NCBI GenBank assembly: GCA_002633025.1
Contig: NMRB01000310.1
Location: forward strand, 24,143-88,142
DNA length: 64,000 nt
Source of the DNA: Notospermus geniculatus
Lineage: Eukaryota; Nemertea; Pilidiophora; Heteronemertea; Lineidae
Direction of reading: 5' to 3'
The translations under genes were made by a program, and so were the position numbers. How positions within the stretch are numbered: the first letter of the stretch is position 1; each line of letters starts with the position of its first letter. The notes beneath the pieces are model-generated. The model saw only the letters and a program-made list of their open reading frames with translations. It did not search any database and was not told the origin of the DNA. Of this stretch, positions 35,380-45,700 are shown piece after piece.

Positions 35380-35958
35380 ATACACAGCAATGGGGATTCC
35401 CCAAGGTGATTCCCCCAACCTCGATGCAGGATAATGCTATAATATGTGGTTCTATGATAATTATACATTACGCACGCCTGTAAATGAGGTTGCACTATAT
35501 TTCCGCCGAACTGGGAGTGAGTAGTTGTGCATACTGTGCGGCTTTAACTGCAGATCTTGATGTGCCTCGAAGTTGTATTTCCGCCCCGACCCGGTGTAAC
35601 GTTTTTGAGCGTTCGCCATCTGCGAGTGTTCCCCTGCTATTGTCTCACGGAATAAGCCGCGACTCGACAATGGAGGACACACAGAGAAACGTGTCGATCT
35701 ATCTGCCAGTGTTTCCAGAACAATAGGGGGAACACTGACACACGGAAACACTGAAAAACTTTACACCTGCGTTGCCCGGTGCTTTTCCTTAACGCCGCAC
35801 AGTATGCACCGCTATTCACTCCCAGTTCGGCAGAAATCATAGTGCAAACTCATTACAGGCGTGCGTAATGTATAATTAGGTCTACCATAGAACCACATAT
35901 AGCATTATCCTGCATCGAGGTTGGGGGAATCCCCAATGCTGCGTGTTGCGCTGTGTAT
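35380..35958. repeat. Foldback element, ~150-200-bp arms
   Basis: The arms share AACCTCGATGCAGGATAATG, CATTACGCACGCCTGTAA and CGAACTGGGAGTGA, inverted. A smaller inner palindrome contains GTGTTTCC and GGAAACAC. No coding sequence. Confidence 0.75.
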
Positions 35959-36819
35959 CGCATCGTGGTTTGACACGTATGACTTATGTCATCTGTAGCG
36001 GTACTAGTGTTTTACGGAGTACCGGTATGGCTTTCTTTTCGGATCCAAGTGTGGGATGCCGCTGCAAAAATGTCTGCAACCGGCAGAATAAACGTATGTA
36101 TGAACAGAAATAATTTTATTCCTAGTTACATGTTTGGCTGCTAGAGGGTCGCCGATTATGACCCATCTGTCTATACTGTGCGGCTTTAAAACCACACTGT
36201 ATTGGGTTCAGAAACTCCTTACGTCCTGCGACGTTTTTGTAGTGTAAAATTAGCTCTATCTGAATACATTAGAGCTCAGTGTAAAATTAGCTCTATCTGA
36301 ATACATTAGAGCCCAGCCTACAGTTTTTTTCAATGTGTGCTGAAAACTAGGGCTTGATTCTTTTAAGCACTTATAAGGCAAGCATTTTAGGGACCTTAAT
36401 GAAGCTATGGGACCTCCACCTGCACTCTAACACTTTGTAAATACCGTACAGTTCAATACATAGGGGCATGTACATGTACGTACGTTGCGTGCAATTAAAT
36501 CAAGATGAATCGATGGAAGACGGGGTCATGAATCGCACAATGTCAGAGGAAACGGATGGTGTTCGTTCGAAGCATTGATTTCTATCATCCAAATAATATG
36601 CAAAAAAAACATCCGTAGTGAGTTACAGTTCTATCACATCAGTAAGCCTCTCCCTCTTCCTCTCTTAAATTGATTTTTGTGGCACAGACAAATTCTTGTT
36701 GAGCGGAACCATACTGATGTGACTGGCCGATTCAAAGGAGCATCTGGCTTGACTCACACGCTCTGTCTGATGCAGCGTGGAACACATATCATTATGAAAG
36801 CATAGAAGATCTCATTCAA
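35959..36819. other. No gene; one short tandem duplication
   Basis: At 36241-36314 a 37-bp unit containing AAATTAGCTCTATCTGAATA is repeated twice. Otherwise nothing recognised. Confidence 0.5.
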
Positions 36820-37455
36820 TCACAGGGGCTTGGAATTTCGCATGAGTCTAGGTTCGTCACGCCGAGTGCCGGAGGCACGAGAAGGGTGGACACCCGGCGC
36901 CATTTTCAAACGATTTCGGCCGACTTCACTTTTTAAAGTTGCCGATATTCATAAGTAAACAGCAAACTCAACCAAACTTTGCACCAACCGTATTCCTAAG
37001 ATCCTACTCTTCCTAGATATACATAGTTTGTAACGATAATCCACCGACAAGTTGGGATAAATCGGCAAAATTGCCCGTTCATGAGGCTGCTTGATACAGA
37101 ATGTACACAGCTGCCATGTTATCGCCAATGCGCAAGTCCGATGCGCAGGTCGACAACATGGCGGATGCATTGACTGTGTATCAAGCAGCCTCATGAACGG
37201 GCAATTTTGCCTATTTATCCCAACTTGTCGGTGGATTATCGTCACAAACTATGTATATCTAGGAAGAGTATGATCTTAGGAATACGGTTGGTGCAAAGTT
37301 TGGTTGAGTTTGCTGTTTACTTATGAATATCGGCAACTTTAAAAAGTGAAGTCGGCCGAAATCGTTTGAAAATGGCGCCGGGTGTCCACCCTTCTCGTGC
37401 CTCCGGCACTCGGCGTGACGAACCTAGACTCATGCGAAATTCCAAGCCCCTGTGA
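36820..37455. repeat. Near-perfect ~300-bp-arm palindrome ending at a gap
   Basis: Left arm from 36820 (TCACAGGGGCTTGGAATTTC) and right arm ending 37455 (GAAATTCCAAGCCCCTGTGA) are almost identical inverses. The spacer is only a few tens of bases around ATGTTATCGCC. The right arm stops exactly at the N run, so the end of the structure may lie in the gap. Confidence 0.85.
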
Positions 37456-37468
37456 NNNNNNNNNNNNN
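37456..37468. other. Assembly gap (13 N)
   Basis: Short N run between the palindrome and an open coding frame. The joined order of the two sides is uncertain. Confidence 0.95.
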
Positions 37469-37470
37469 AG

Positions 37471-37977
37471 GAGATCAAAGACCTTTTCTCCGATTTATGG
37501 TCTGCATTCCCAGAATTCCACGTAGCAGCTAGTGAAGAAGAAGGAGCTTCATCAACACCTGCCAAGTCTTCGAAATATAGTGAAGAAAAGCTGATAGAGA
37601 TAATCAAAAGTTCGATCGCGAAGTGTGCATTTGAGGACATAAATGTGAAGCAGAATACATCTAAAGCATGCATTCAGAGTATTAAGGAGCTTAGTGAAAG
37701 GATCATACTGAAAAGGCAGGAATCTATCCGTTATGCCGCAATGCAAGGAGAAATATGCCTATCTTTAAAACGATTTTGTGGAAATAAAATTTGCAATGTT
37801 TCTAAAGTACTAAAAGGTTGCAAAGGATTTTCAACAGGCCATATTTACTTTTTAATAGGACTAACCAATCACTGCCAGAAGTATAATGAGTTTCTTTACT
37901 GCGGATTATCATTGCATACCATCAAAAACAACTTTCGTAAAATTAAATCTGCTTGTGCTAAGATTTGGCCTGAGTAA
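37471..37977 (+). CDS. Unrecognised protein, 5' end lost in gap
   Basis: The frame is open from the gap edge to TAA at 37975-37977, giving 168 residues with no internal stop and no Met near its left edge, so it is a C-terminal part. It starts EIKDLFSDLWSAFPEF, continues through an acidic EEEGASS stretch, and ends HTIKNNFRKIKSACAKIWPE. Several Cys occur (for example KRFCGNKICN and LKGCKGF), but no catalytic motif is known to me. Composition looks coding and differs from the repeat shadows around it. It could be the end of a transposon protein or the last exon of a host gene. Confidence 0.5.
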   Translation, partial: EIKDLFSDLWSAFPEFHVAASEEEGASSTPAKSSKYSEEKLIEIIKSSIAKCAFEDINVKQNTSKACIQSIKELSERIILKRQESIRYAAMQGEICLSLKRFCGNKICNVSKVLKGCKGFSTGHIYFLIGLTNHCQKYNEFLYCGLSLHTIKNNFRKIKSACAKIWPE

Positions 37978-38277
37978 GACGAACCATACATTTCCCCTTA
38001 CTAATACTTCAACTTACACTGGGATCTATGTACCTTCATAATGACATGGTGATCGAGTTGCTGCCGGAATATACAATGCACAATGGAACCGCGACATCTG
38101 TGTCCACAATACAATAATCAATGCTGGCTAGACGGTAAGGCCACATAAAGTACGTTTTTCGTTTTCTGAGCATGGAGTATGTTTATCAATCCAAATTTGA
38201 GGAAAATCACAGTAAGTTTTTTCCTACTGAACACTTTCACTAAGAGATAATTACCACGTTGGGAGAAAAACTTTCCC

Positions 38278-38350
38278 CCGTGATTTGCCAGGCTCGAACC
38301 TATACAAAACCTGTTTGTATTGTAGGTCCGGCCTTCAAACCACAGGGCTA
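38278..38350 (-). repeat. tRNA-like SINE head
   Basis: The minus strand has a B-box-like AGGTTCGAGCCTG about 40 bases after an A-box-like TAGCCCTGTGGTTTGAAGG. Stems are imperfect, so it is a tRNA-derived repeat or pseudogene rather than a functional tRNA. Confidence 0.45.
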
Positions 38351-39099
38351 TTAACTCAAGGTTAATAACAGGTGGGATTATTATCAATATAACCTTACAA
38401 TAGGCCTATTGTGCAATCACCAACAACCACGTGATTTATAGTACTTGTGAAGGCCTGAAGATGTCAGTAGTAAAAATCTATAAAACTAGTACTTTGAAAT
38501 AATAGGGGAAAGTGAAAGAGACTGTGTTTCTATAGGCCTATATCTGCTATGGTTTTAGTGTGAATTTCGCCTTATGAAACGGGTCAAATCAGTTATGGTA
38601 TATTAAGCTCGGGTACGCGCGTGATGGAAATCTTCGTCTTCCGTCCAGATCCTTTCAATTCCCTAATACTCAAAGGAAAGATCAGAAAGGTTGGCTAATA
38701 AAAAATTTTAGGTGAATGTGGAGCTTTTCCGTGAGGTGGAACTGCAATCAGATTTTAGTTATCTTCCTCCTGCGTGATGTTATCACCCCAAGAGTGGGAG
38801 CACGTCCATGCATTTTGGGGTGACAGGAGGAGCAGATCGGCGGAACACCATATTATCAAACTACTTCTTCTTCACACCCTTTCTTTCAAGGCAATTCAAT
38901 TGCTGGTACATTTGCAGCCCAATAGATATCACTACTGTTTATTTAGATAGGTTGATGCATGAGAGCAGGGTGTGGCCATTTTGCAGAGCACATGGCAGAT
39001 GATCTTTACTCTGTATGTTTCCCTTTCAGTTATCTGCTATTTTTCCCCCAAAATAATATTGACCTTCAATACTGATTATTGATGCTAAAATAGGGATCT
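38351..39099. other. No gene recognised
   Basis: Short frames only. Confidence 0.4.
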
Positions 39100-39408
39100 T
39101 TGGACGACTATTACCTGTTGCATAACAATAAGCATCCGAGTGATTATGTTAGGATGAAGACACTCAGTCTGTATGGCATTTGGTTCCCAAAGGGCAGTGA
39201 GGTTCTTATAGGTCAGGTCTACCAATATCAAAGGTCCTCCAGGGACAAGTGCATGTATAAAAAAGAGAAAAAACAGGCTATTGTTCACAAGAACAGTGTG
39301 CTCTATGTCGGGGTTGAACTCTCTGAGAATGAGAAGGACCCTCCCGTCTTTGACCTCCTGATGACTGATCATGAGGACATTTTGTGCACAGTATCCCTGA
39401 GAATGTAG
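39100..39408 (+). CDS. Possible coding exon or ORF fragment, unrecognised
   Basis: A 102-codon frame to TAG begins near TTGGACGACTATTACC without an ATG at its left edge. A possible acceptor (GATGCTAAAATAG) lies just upstream. The residues look protein-like (DYYLLHNNKHPSDYVRMKTL, then VLYVGVELSENEKDPPVFDL), with charged clusters and few repeats. I recognise no family. It could be a terminal exon of a gene or transposon. Confidence 0.3.
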   Translation: MDDYYLLHNNKHPSDYVRMKTLSLYGIWFPKGSEVLIGQVYQYQRSSRDKCMYKKEKKQAIVHKNSVLYVGVELSENEKDPPVFDLLMTDHEDILCTVSLRM

Positions 39409-39966
39409 TTTTTAAATGTTTTCTGGTTCTGAAATTGATGTTCACAATTTTTTAATTGGTTCTCTATAGCTTTTGGTGGTTGAATGAAGACAGGTTGACT
39501 GTTCTCTCTGAAAATCTGAAATTTCCGTTTCTGAAAAGTGTATATTTTTCAGGCCAGCAGTTTACATATTCCAATTTTATGGCCCCAGTAACTGTTAGGT
39601 TTTCTGAATAGACATACATGTACTTCTGGGCAGTAGTTTGCAACAAACCAGATTGAAAATGGTTGAGTATCAAAAATGTTATGGCCAATTTACCAGAAAC
39701 GGACGGTTTGGAGAAAATAGGGAAAAACGCTCGGAAATTTAATTCATTTCCTTTAAAAATAAGGGCCTAAAATGGCCGATATCTTCAAAACTAAGCCATA
39801 TATGAAAATTTTAGTGATGGTTTTACGTACAATTTGATGTTGGAAACAAAATATTAAAAAAACACCAAAATTGTTGATTTTTCACATGTAACGCAAAATG
39901 GACCAGTTCATTACGCATGACCGTTGTTTTAAACCAAACTACACTACACACAGACCTTCGTCTATT
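39409..39966. other. No gene recognised
   Basis: AT-rich, short frames only. Confidence 0.4.
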
Positions 39967-40335
39967 TCAAGACCGCGTTCAATGAGATCATCGAAAGCAC
40001 AGTGGGACAAGATGGCCAGTTGTGCCATCTATTGTTTGGTGGCTGTAACTACGATTGCTGGAAAATCTCGTCAATGGCGGGGAACTGTCCTGAAGCAATT
40101 GACGAAAATCTCGTCAATGGCGGGGAATGTGTTAAGGTACCCCTCTAATAGGATACGGTTCGTCAAGTTATGAAGTCGCTCAGTGAAATACATGTAATGG
40201 CGAACTGTGACAGGTTCATTACTTTTATACAATTTTGACCTTGGAAAGTAGGTCAAATCAAAAACCCATTTGATATGTTATCAAGACCGCGTTCAATGAG
40301 ATCATCGAAAGCACAGTGGGACAAGATGGCCAGTT
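39967..40335. repeat. 55-bp direct repeat flanking an AGCTCACC-family fragment
   Basis: TCAAGACCGCGTTCAATGAG through GACAAGATGGCCAGTT occurs at 39967-40021 and again at 40281-40335. Between them lie two copies of AAAATCTCGTCAATGGCGGG and minus-strand words of the AGCTCACC repeat. It is followed by a C10G9 palindromic run near 40401-40420. Confidence 0.6.
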
Positions 40336-40420
40336 ATGATGTTATGATCCAGTCATTAGTTCAGAAGTTTCTGAGGCTTTCCATTTTACGAAAAACAACG
40401 CCCCCCCCCCCGGGGGGGGG

Positions 40421-40967
40421 GCATAATGTAGGTCAAATCGCATTTTTTTCTGTGCTGTTTCAAGTACTGCCTAGTGCCTACCACTCCACCAAGTTCCAAG
40501 CCCCTGGGCCTAACGATAGCGAAATGTGCCAGTTTAACAGACACGCACAGACATTTTGAGCCACATAGTCATATGAATTGCGAGCTGAGTTACAAACTGC
40601 ATAATTTTGACGACTTTTTCTCCATTTTTCCCCATTTATTCAAATTAGTATCTCATCTATGATTGAACACGTCAGAAAATTAGGTGGAGTCATTTTCATT
40701 TGATTGTGTGGGCATGGTGGCATTCGATGTTTTTTTCAAAATCATAGAAATTATCAAAGTATCGAATGTGAAAATTCAACTGATATCTTCACAAAATCGA
40801 AGTGACATTTTCGAAACTTTCCTGAATGAGCATGTCCAAGTGTTAGTTAGTTCCTCTGAAAAGAATTACAATTCAAGTTATAAAAACCCATCTGAAGAAC
40901 TTCAGCGTCTAAAATTTAGTCCAACTCGGTATCTGAGGCTTCATCTCAAAAGACGACGATACAATGT
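40421..40967. other. No gene recognised
   Basis: An open frame of 118 codons starting at 40684 runs into the satellite below. No motif is recognised, and I do not call it. Confidence 0.4.
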
Positions 40968-41334
40968 AGATGACATTAAAATATCTGGTGGAAAATGCAA
41001 TCCATATGAAATTTTTTTAAAAACATTTGGTAGGAGATGAAATCCAGATGACATTAAAACATCTGATAGGAGATGCAATCCAGATGACATTAAAACATCT
41101 GGTCGGAGATGCAATCCAGATGACATTAAAACATCTGGTCGGAGATGCAATCCAGATGACATTAAAACATCTGGTCGGAGATGCAATCCAGATGACATTA
41201 AAACATCTGGTCGGAGATGCAATCCAGATGACATTAAAACATCTGGTCGGAGGTGCAATCCATGACATTAAAATACTTGGTAGGAGATGCAATTCAGATA
41301 ACATTAAAACATCTGGTGGGAGATGCAATCAAAA
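40968..41334. repeat. 36-bp minisatellite with an internal palindrome
   Basis: About eight units of roughly 36 bp, the central ones nearly identical (GGTCGGAGATGCAATCCAGA then TGACATTAAAACATCT). Across each unit CCAGATG and CATCTGG form 7-bp inverted arms around ACATTAAAA. Since 36 is a multiple of three, frames stay open on both strands; these are shadows. The outer units are diverged. Confidence 0.85.
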
Positions 41335-41799
41335 ATATTTTGCATTCCTCAGTAGGCGATGTTGTTTTTTTACTGAAACAGTTGGCCGGTTGACGGTTCA
41401 CTTTTCACGCAAACCCTCATCATGTTTGGTGGGTCAGTGGGTAACCATGTTTCTAGGCATATCATCTTGAAGAAATCGGGTCCTCTCAGCATCGCTCCCG
41501 AGCTCTTGCACACGAGGCCTTGTGTGCGAGCTAGGAAGCAATGCTAAGAGGACCCGATTTCTTCAGGATGAGGCATATGGCATCATCTCTGCCCACATAT
41601 ACCTTGGCGTGTAAGTGATGAAGAGTACATATTATAGGGTCGATTTCGCAAAGGGCGGTTAGCTAAATCAGCGTTTTAATTCGTACTTATTAAGGTTAAA
41701 GGCCTTGTTTTGCTGCCTGTACGGTGGCTGATCGGTGGCTTTTTACCTGCAGGATAATCACATACATTCAACATTCCTGCATTTATGTGCAGGAGGACA

Positions 41800-42066
41800 A
41801 AAGAGGCCAAAAGAAAGGAACAAAAATCCCCCATGCGACGAGAAAGAGAATTGCAAACACCTCAAACGAAGGCTCACAAAATGGTAGACCCCACGAGGCC
41901 AGGAGGGTGCCACCTTATTTGTCTTTGAGCTTTCGAGGTGTCAACATCCTCTGGTGATATCCTGCTGGACACTTTTTTGAAAGAAAATATTTTGACCCAC
42001 CTGCGTATCAAACCCGCGCCCTGCTATCTCTGTTCCACCGTCTTCTGCATTCGGCCACCGAACTTG
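41800..42066 (-). repeat. tRNA-derived SINE, first of a head-to-head pair
   Basis: On the minus strand, A-box-like GTGGCCGAATGC and B-box-like GCGGGTTTGATACGC lie at about 42066-41990. A body follows with GAGGATGTTGACA, CCCTCCTGGCCTCGT and TTCGTTTGAGGTGTTTGCAA. A single ~270-bp copy. Confidence 0.65.
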
Positions 42067-42162
42067 TTGGCAGACTTCTCATGTTTTCTCTTATACGTAG
42101 TGTGATTATGTAAGTCGAAGGCCTACGTCTATGGCAAACACAAATCATGCCCGTGTCAGCTG

Positions 42163-42430
42163 GCTTGTTGGCCGAGTGGAAAGAGTGATGGATTACAAAT
42201 CAGAAGGTCAACTGTTCGAATCCCGTCTGAAAACTATAATTTTTTTCTTATGAGCAGTGTAAGAGGTATTCGGAGATGTTGACAGCTCTTTTGACAAAAT
42301 AAGGAGGCGCCCTCCTGGCCTCGTCTACCATGTTCTGACCCTTCGTTTGAGGTGTTTGCAGGGCGTTTGCAATTTTCTTTCTCGTCGCATGGAAGCTTTT
42401 TGTTCGTGCAATTCAACTTGAATGAATTTT
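42163..42430 (+). repeat. tRNA-derived SINE, second of a head-to-head pair
   Basis: The plus-strand head has TTGGCCGAGTGG (A box) and CTGTTCGAATCCC (B box), with GATTACAAATC resembling a leucine CAA anticodon arm, followed by a T7 run. The body matches the first copy (GGAGATGTTGACA, CCCTCCTGGCCTCGT, TTCGTTTGAGGTGTTTGCA). The two copies together form a ~630-bp inverted repeat. Confidence 0.7.
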
Positions 42431-42677
42431 CATTCATGGAAGACAAAGAACATGTCCTACCATTTGAGGCCACCAGTAGTTAGCGGTCCAAGAACATCAT
42501 TAAAGTTGACGTCATACAGAAGAAGTGTAGGCCACGACGTCATCCATAATGACATTGATGCCATAACTTACGTCTCTGACGTCAAATGTTGTGACGTTCT
42601 AGGACCACTAACAGGTGACCTCTAACGGCAGGAAAGTCTCCCATTGGTGGTACTTGAAAGTTATCCTCCTGTTTTAG
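42431..42677. other. Sequence upstream of the ankyrin-NTase exon
   Basis: It contains several TGACGTC words near 42507-42595 and ends in a good 3' splice acceptor, CCTCCTGTTTTAG at 42665-42677. An upstream exon of the gene is therefore possible, but none is recognised. Confidence 0.45.
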
Positions 42678-42710
42678 GGTTGACAGTTGGGTATTCCAGT
42701 CAACATAAAA

Positions 42711-45700
42711 ATGAATTCAAGTTCAAGGGAACTCCCCCCGATGGAGGTACAGTCCTCGGATAATAGTGTTCTGTGGTTGTATGTAAGAACGCCGGATCAA
42801 CATGGACGTTTACCACTTGGTAGAGCTGTGTTTGCGGGAGAGTTGGATATAGTCAGAGAACTGATCGATTTTGGAGCTGACGTGAACGCAAAGGTAGACT
42901 GCGGTGTGATTGAATGTCAAGACGGATCAGAACGCTTTGTCGAACCCCCATTTAAGTTTGACAAAGTTGACTCCTTAGTTGGCCCACTATTGGTTTTAGC
43001 CAGTGGACTCGACCATAAAGACATTGTTAAGTGCTTGGTTGATGCTGGTGCAGACAAGGATATTCAAGACAATGAAGGATGTACTGCACTTTGGACCTCA
43101 TCTGATCAAGGTCACCTTGACATTGTTAAGTGTTTGGTTGAAGCTGGTGCCGACAATGATATTCAAGACAATGAAGGATGTACTGCACTTTGGACCTCAT
43201 CTGATCAAGGTCATCTTGACATTGTTAAGTGTTTGGTTGAAGCTGGTGCCGACAAGGATATTCAAGACAATGAAGGATGCACTGCACTTTCGACCTCATC
43301 TGACCAAGGTCATCTTGACATTGTTAAGTGTTTGGTTGAAGCTGGTGCCGACAAGGATATTCAAGACAATGATGGATGTACTCCACTCTCGGTCTCAGCT
43401 AATAAAGGTCATCTTGACATCGTTAAGTATTTGGTTGAAGCTGGTGCCGACAAGGATATTCAAGACAATAAAGGAAATACCCCACTCTTGGCCTCATCTA
43501 ATCTAGGTCATCTTGACATTGTTAAATATTTGGTTGAAGCTGGTGCTGACAAGGATATTCAAGACAATGAAGGACGTACTCCACTNCACTTTGGATCTCA
43601 TCTGGTCAAGGTCATCTTGACATTGTTAAGTATTTGGTTGAAGCTGATGCCGACAAGGATATTCAAGACAATGAAGGAGATACCCCACTCTTGGCCTCAT
43701 GTAATCTAGGTCATCTTGACATTGTTAAGTATTTGGTTGAAGCTGGTGCTAACAAGGATATTCAAGACAATGAAGGATGTACTCCACTTTGGGCCTCATC
43801 TAGTCTATGTCATCTTGACATTGTTAAGTATTTGGTTGAAGCTGGTGCTAACAAGGATATTCAACACAACGAAGGAGGTACTCCACTCTGGAACTCATCT
43901 AATCTAGGTCATCTTGACATTGTTAGGTATTTGGTTGAAGCTGGTGCTGACAAGAATATTCCAGACAATGATGGATGTACTCCACTCTGGGTCTCATCTA
44001 ACAAAGGTCATCTTGACATTGTTAAGTATTTGGTTGATGCTGGTGCAGACAAGAATATTCAAGACAATGAAGGATATACTCCACTGTGGGTCTCATCTAA
44101 TCTAGGTCATATTGACATTGTTAAGTGTTTGGTTGATGCTGGTGCTGACAAGGATATTCAAGACAATGAAGGATGTACTCCACTCTTCGCCTCATCTGAT
44201 CAAGGTCATCTTGACATTGTTAAGTATTTGGTCCAAGCTGGTGCTGACAAGGATTTTCAAGACAATGAAGGATGTACTCCACTCTTCGCCTCATCTAATG
44301 AAGGTCATCTTGACATTGTTAAGTATTTGGTTGAAGCTGGTGCTCACAAGGATATTCAAGACAATGAAGGATGTACTCCACTCTGGGACGCTTCATTTGC
44401 AGGTTTTTTTGACATTGTTAGGTATTTAGTTGAGGCTGGTGCTTGTTTATCCGAATCTGCATTATTTGTTGCTTCTGAAATGGGACACACCGAAATAGTT
44501 GATATAATAATTGATGTGGGCACTGTCGCTGGCACCACGGCAGGTGAGTCAGCATTTTCAAGAGCAGCAAAGGGAGGGTACACTGATATCTGTAGTATGC
44601 TCCTGAAAAAGGATGCAGTTAGGGAAGTTGACCAATTTGATGAAGTCCTTCAGGAAGTGGTTTCACGAGGTCACAGTGACGTTTTACAGATCATCGGAAA
44701 TGCAGTGTTGTCGAATTCTGTTGCTGTATTCCCTTCATCATCCAAAATTTTCATAGAATCGACGCCCAGCATCCATTCGTTACTTGTCTTGCACATGGTG
44801 GCTGAGAAGCTCAATTGGAAAGTGGAATATTTGGGCAGCATTTTACCATTCAGTGATGTAATTAACTACCACAATCTGACGGAAGTTCAAAACTTCAACA
44901 GTTCACTTCTCGGAGATGTTTCATCGTTGCCTGACAATGCCATTAATTGTCATATAAAAATGTCCAGCTTGATAAAAACGCCTGGTATTGGGAATGTACA
45001 CTGTATACCAAACAACACTGCAAAGCATGTCACGAAATTCATTGGTGATTTTGTACAGACATTCGTCGAAAAATACAACAAACAACAAGACATATCTGAT
45101 GTTACTTTACACAAGTGCGGAAGTTCAGCAGAGGGAACAAAGGTTGTCCTCCCTGATGAATATGACTTCATGCTCGCATTCCCTCAGGACGCGGAAGAGA
45201 ATGCTGAAATGATTGACTTCGGAGACGGTTATAAGAAATATTCTGCCAGAATGTCTGAAAAAGGAAAGAAAGTAGGAAGTTTGATGTCACATCTCTATTT
45301 TCTCGGGCCGTTGTTTCATGAAAGAGGTCTTTATGACAACAAATCTGTCATATCAGATCCTGACGTTCCCAAAGGAGGTGGCCAGGCAAACACCATTGTG
45401 AAGATCAAATACGTTAACCCAGAAACATTAGATGAGCTCCATGTTTCAACAGACATTGTCCCCACGGTTCACTTCAAGAATGAATGGCCAGATGAATTCA
45501 TCGTCAGGACTTGGATGCTGGGCAAAGATGACCTGAAAAACAGAGGTTTTATGCTTGTTGCAAAACCTCCACATTATCAGAGTGAGATGGGAAAGGCAAT
45601 GAGAGAGGCAGGTAAGGAACAGGGACGTATACAGTTATGGCGTCTTTCCTGTCCGCATCTGGAGACGGAACACATTAAAAACCTAGAACAGAGAGTAAAG

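Noticed and set aside
40968-41334. CRISPR-like array
   Set aside because: Units are contiguous 36-bp tandem copies with no unique spacers, in a eukaryotic genome.
41017-41470. Frames encoding HLVGDAIQMTLK or its reverse-strand version
   Set aside because: Shadow of the 36-bp satellite, open on both strands because 36 is divisible by three.
42163-42240. Possible functional tRNA-Leu gene
   Set aside because: A and B boxes are good, but the stems do not close properly and the segment continues into a repeated body shared with the inverted copy, so it is a SINE.
43003-44429. Frames with IWLKLVLTRIFKTMKD repeats
   Set aside because: Alternative frame of the ankyrin array; the true frame has the ankyrin consensus GHLDIVKYLVEAGAD.
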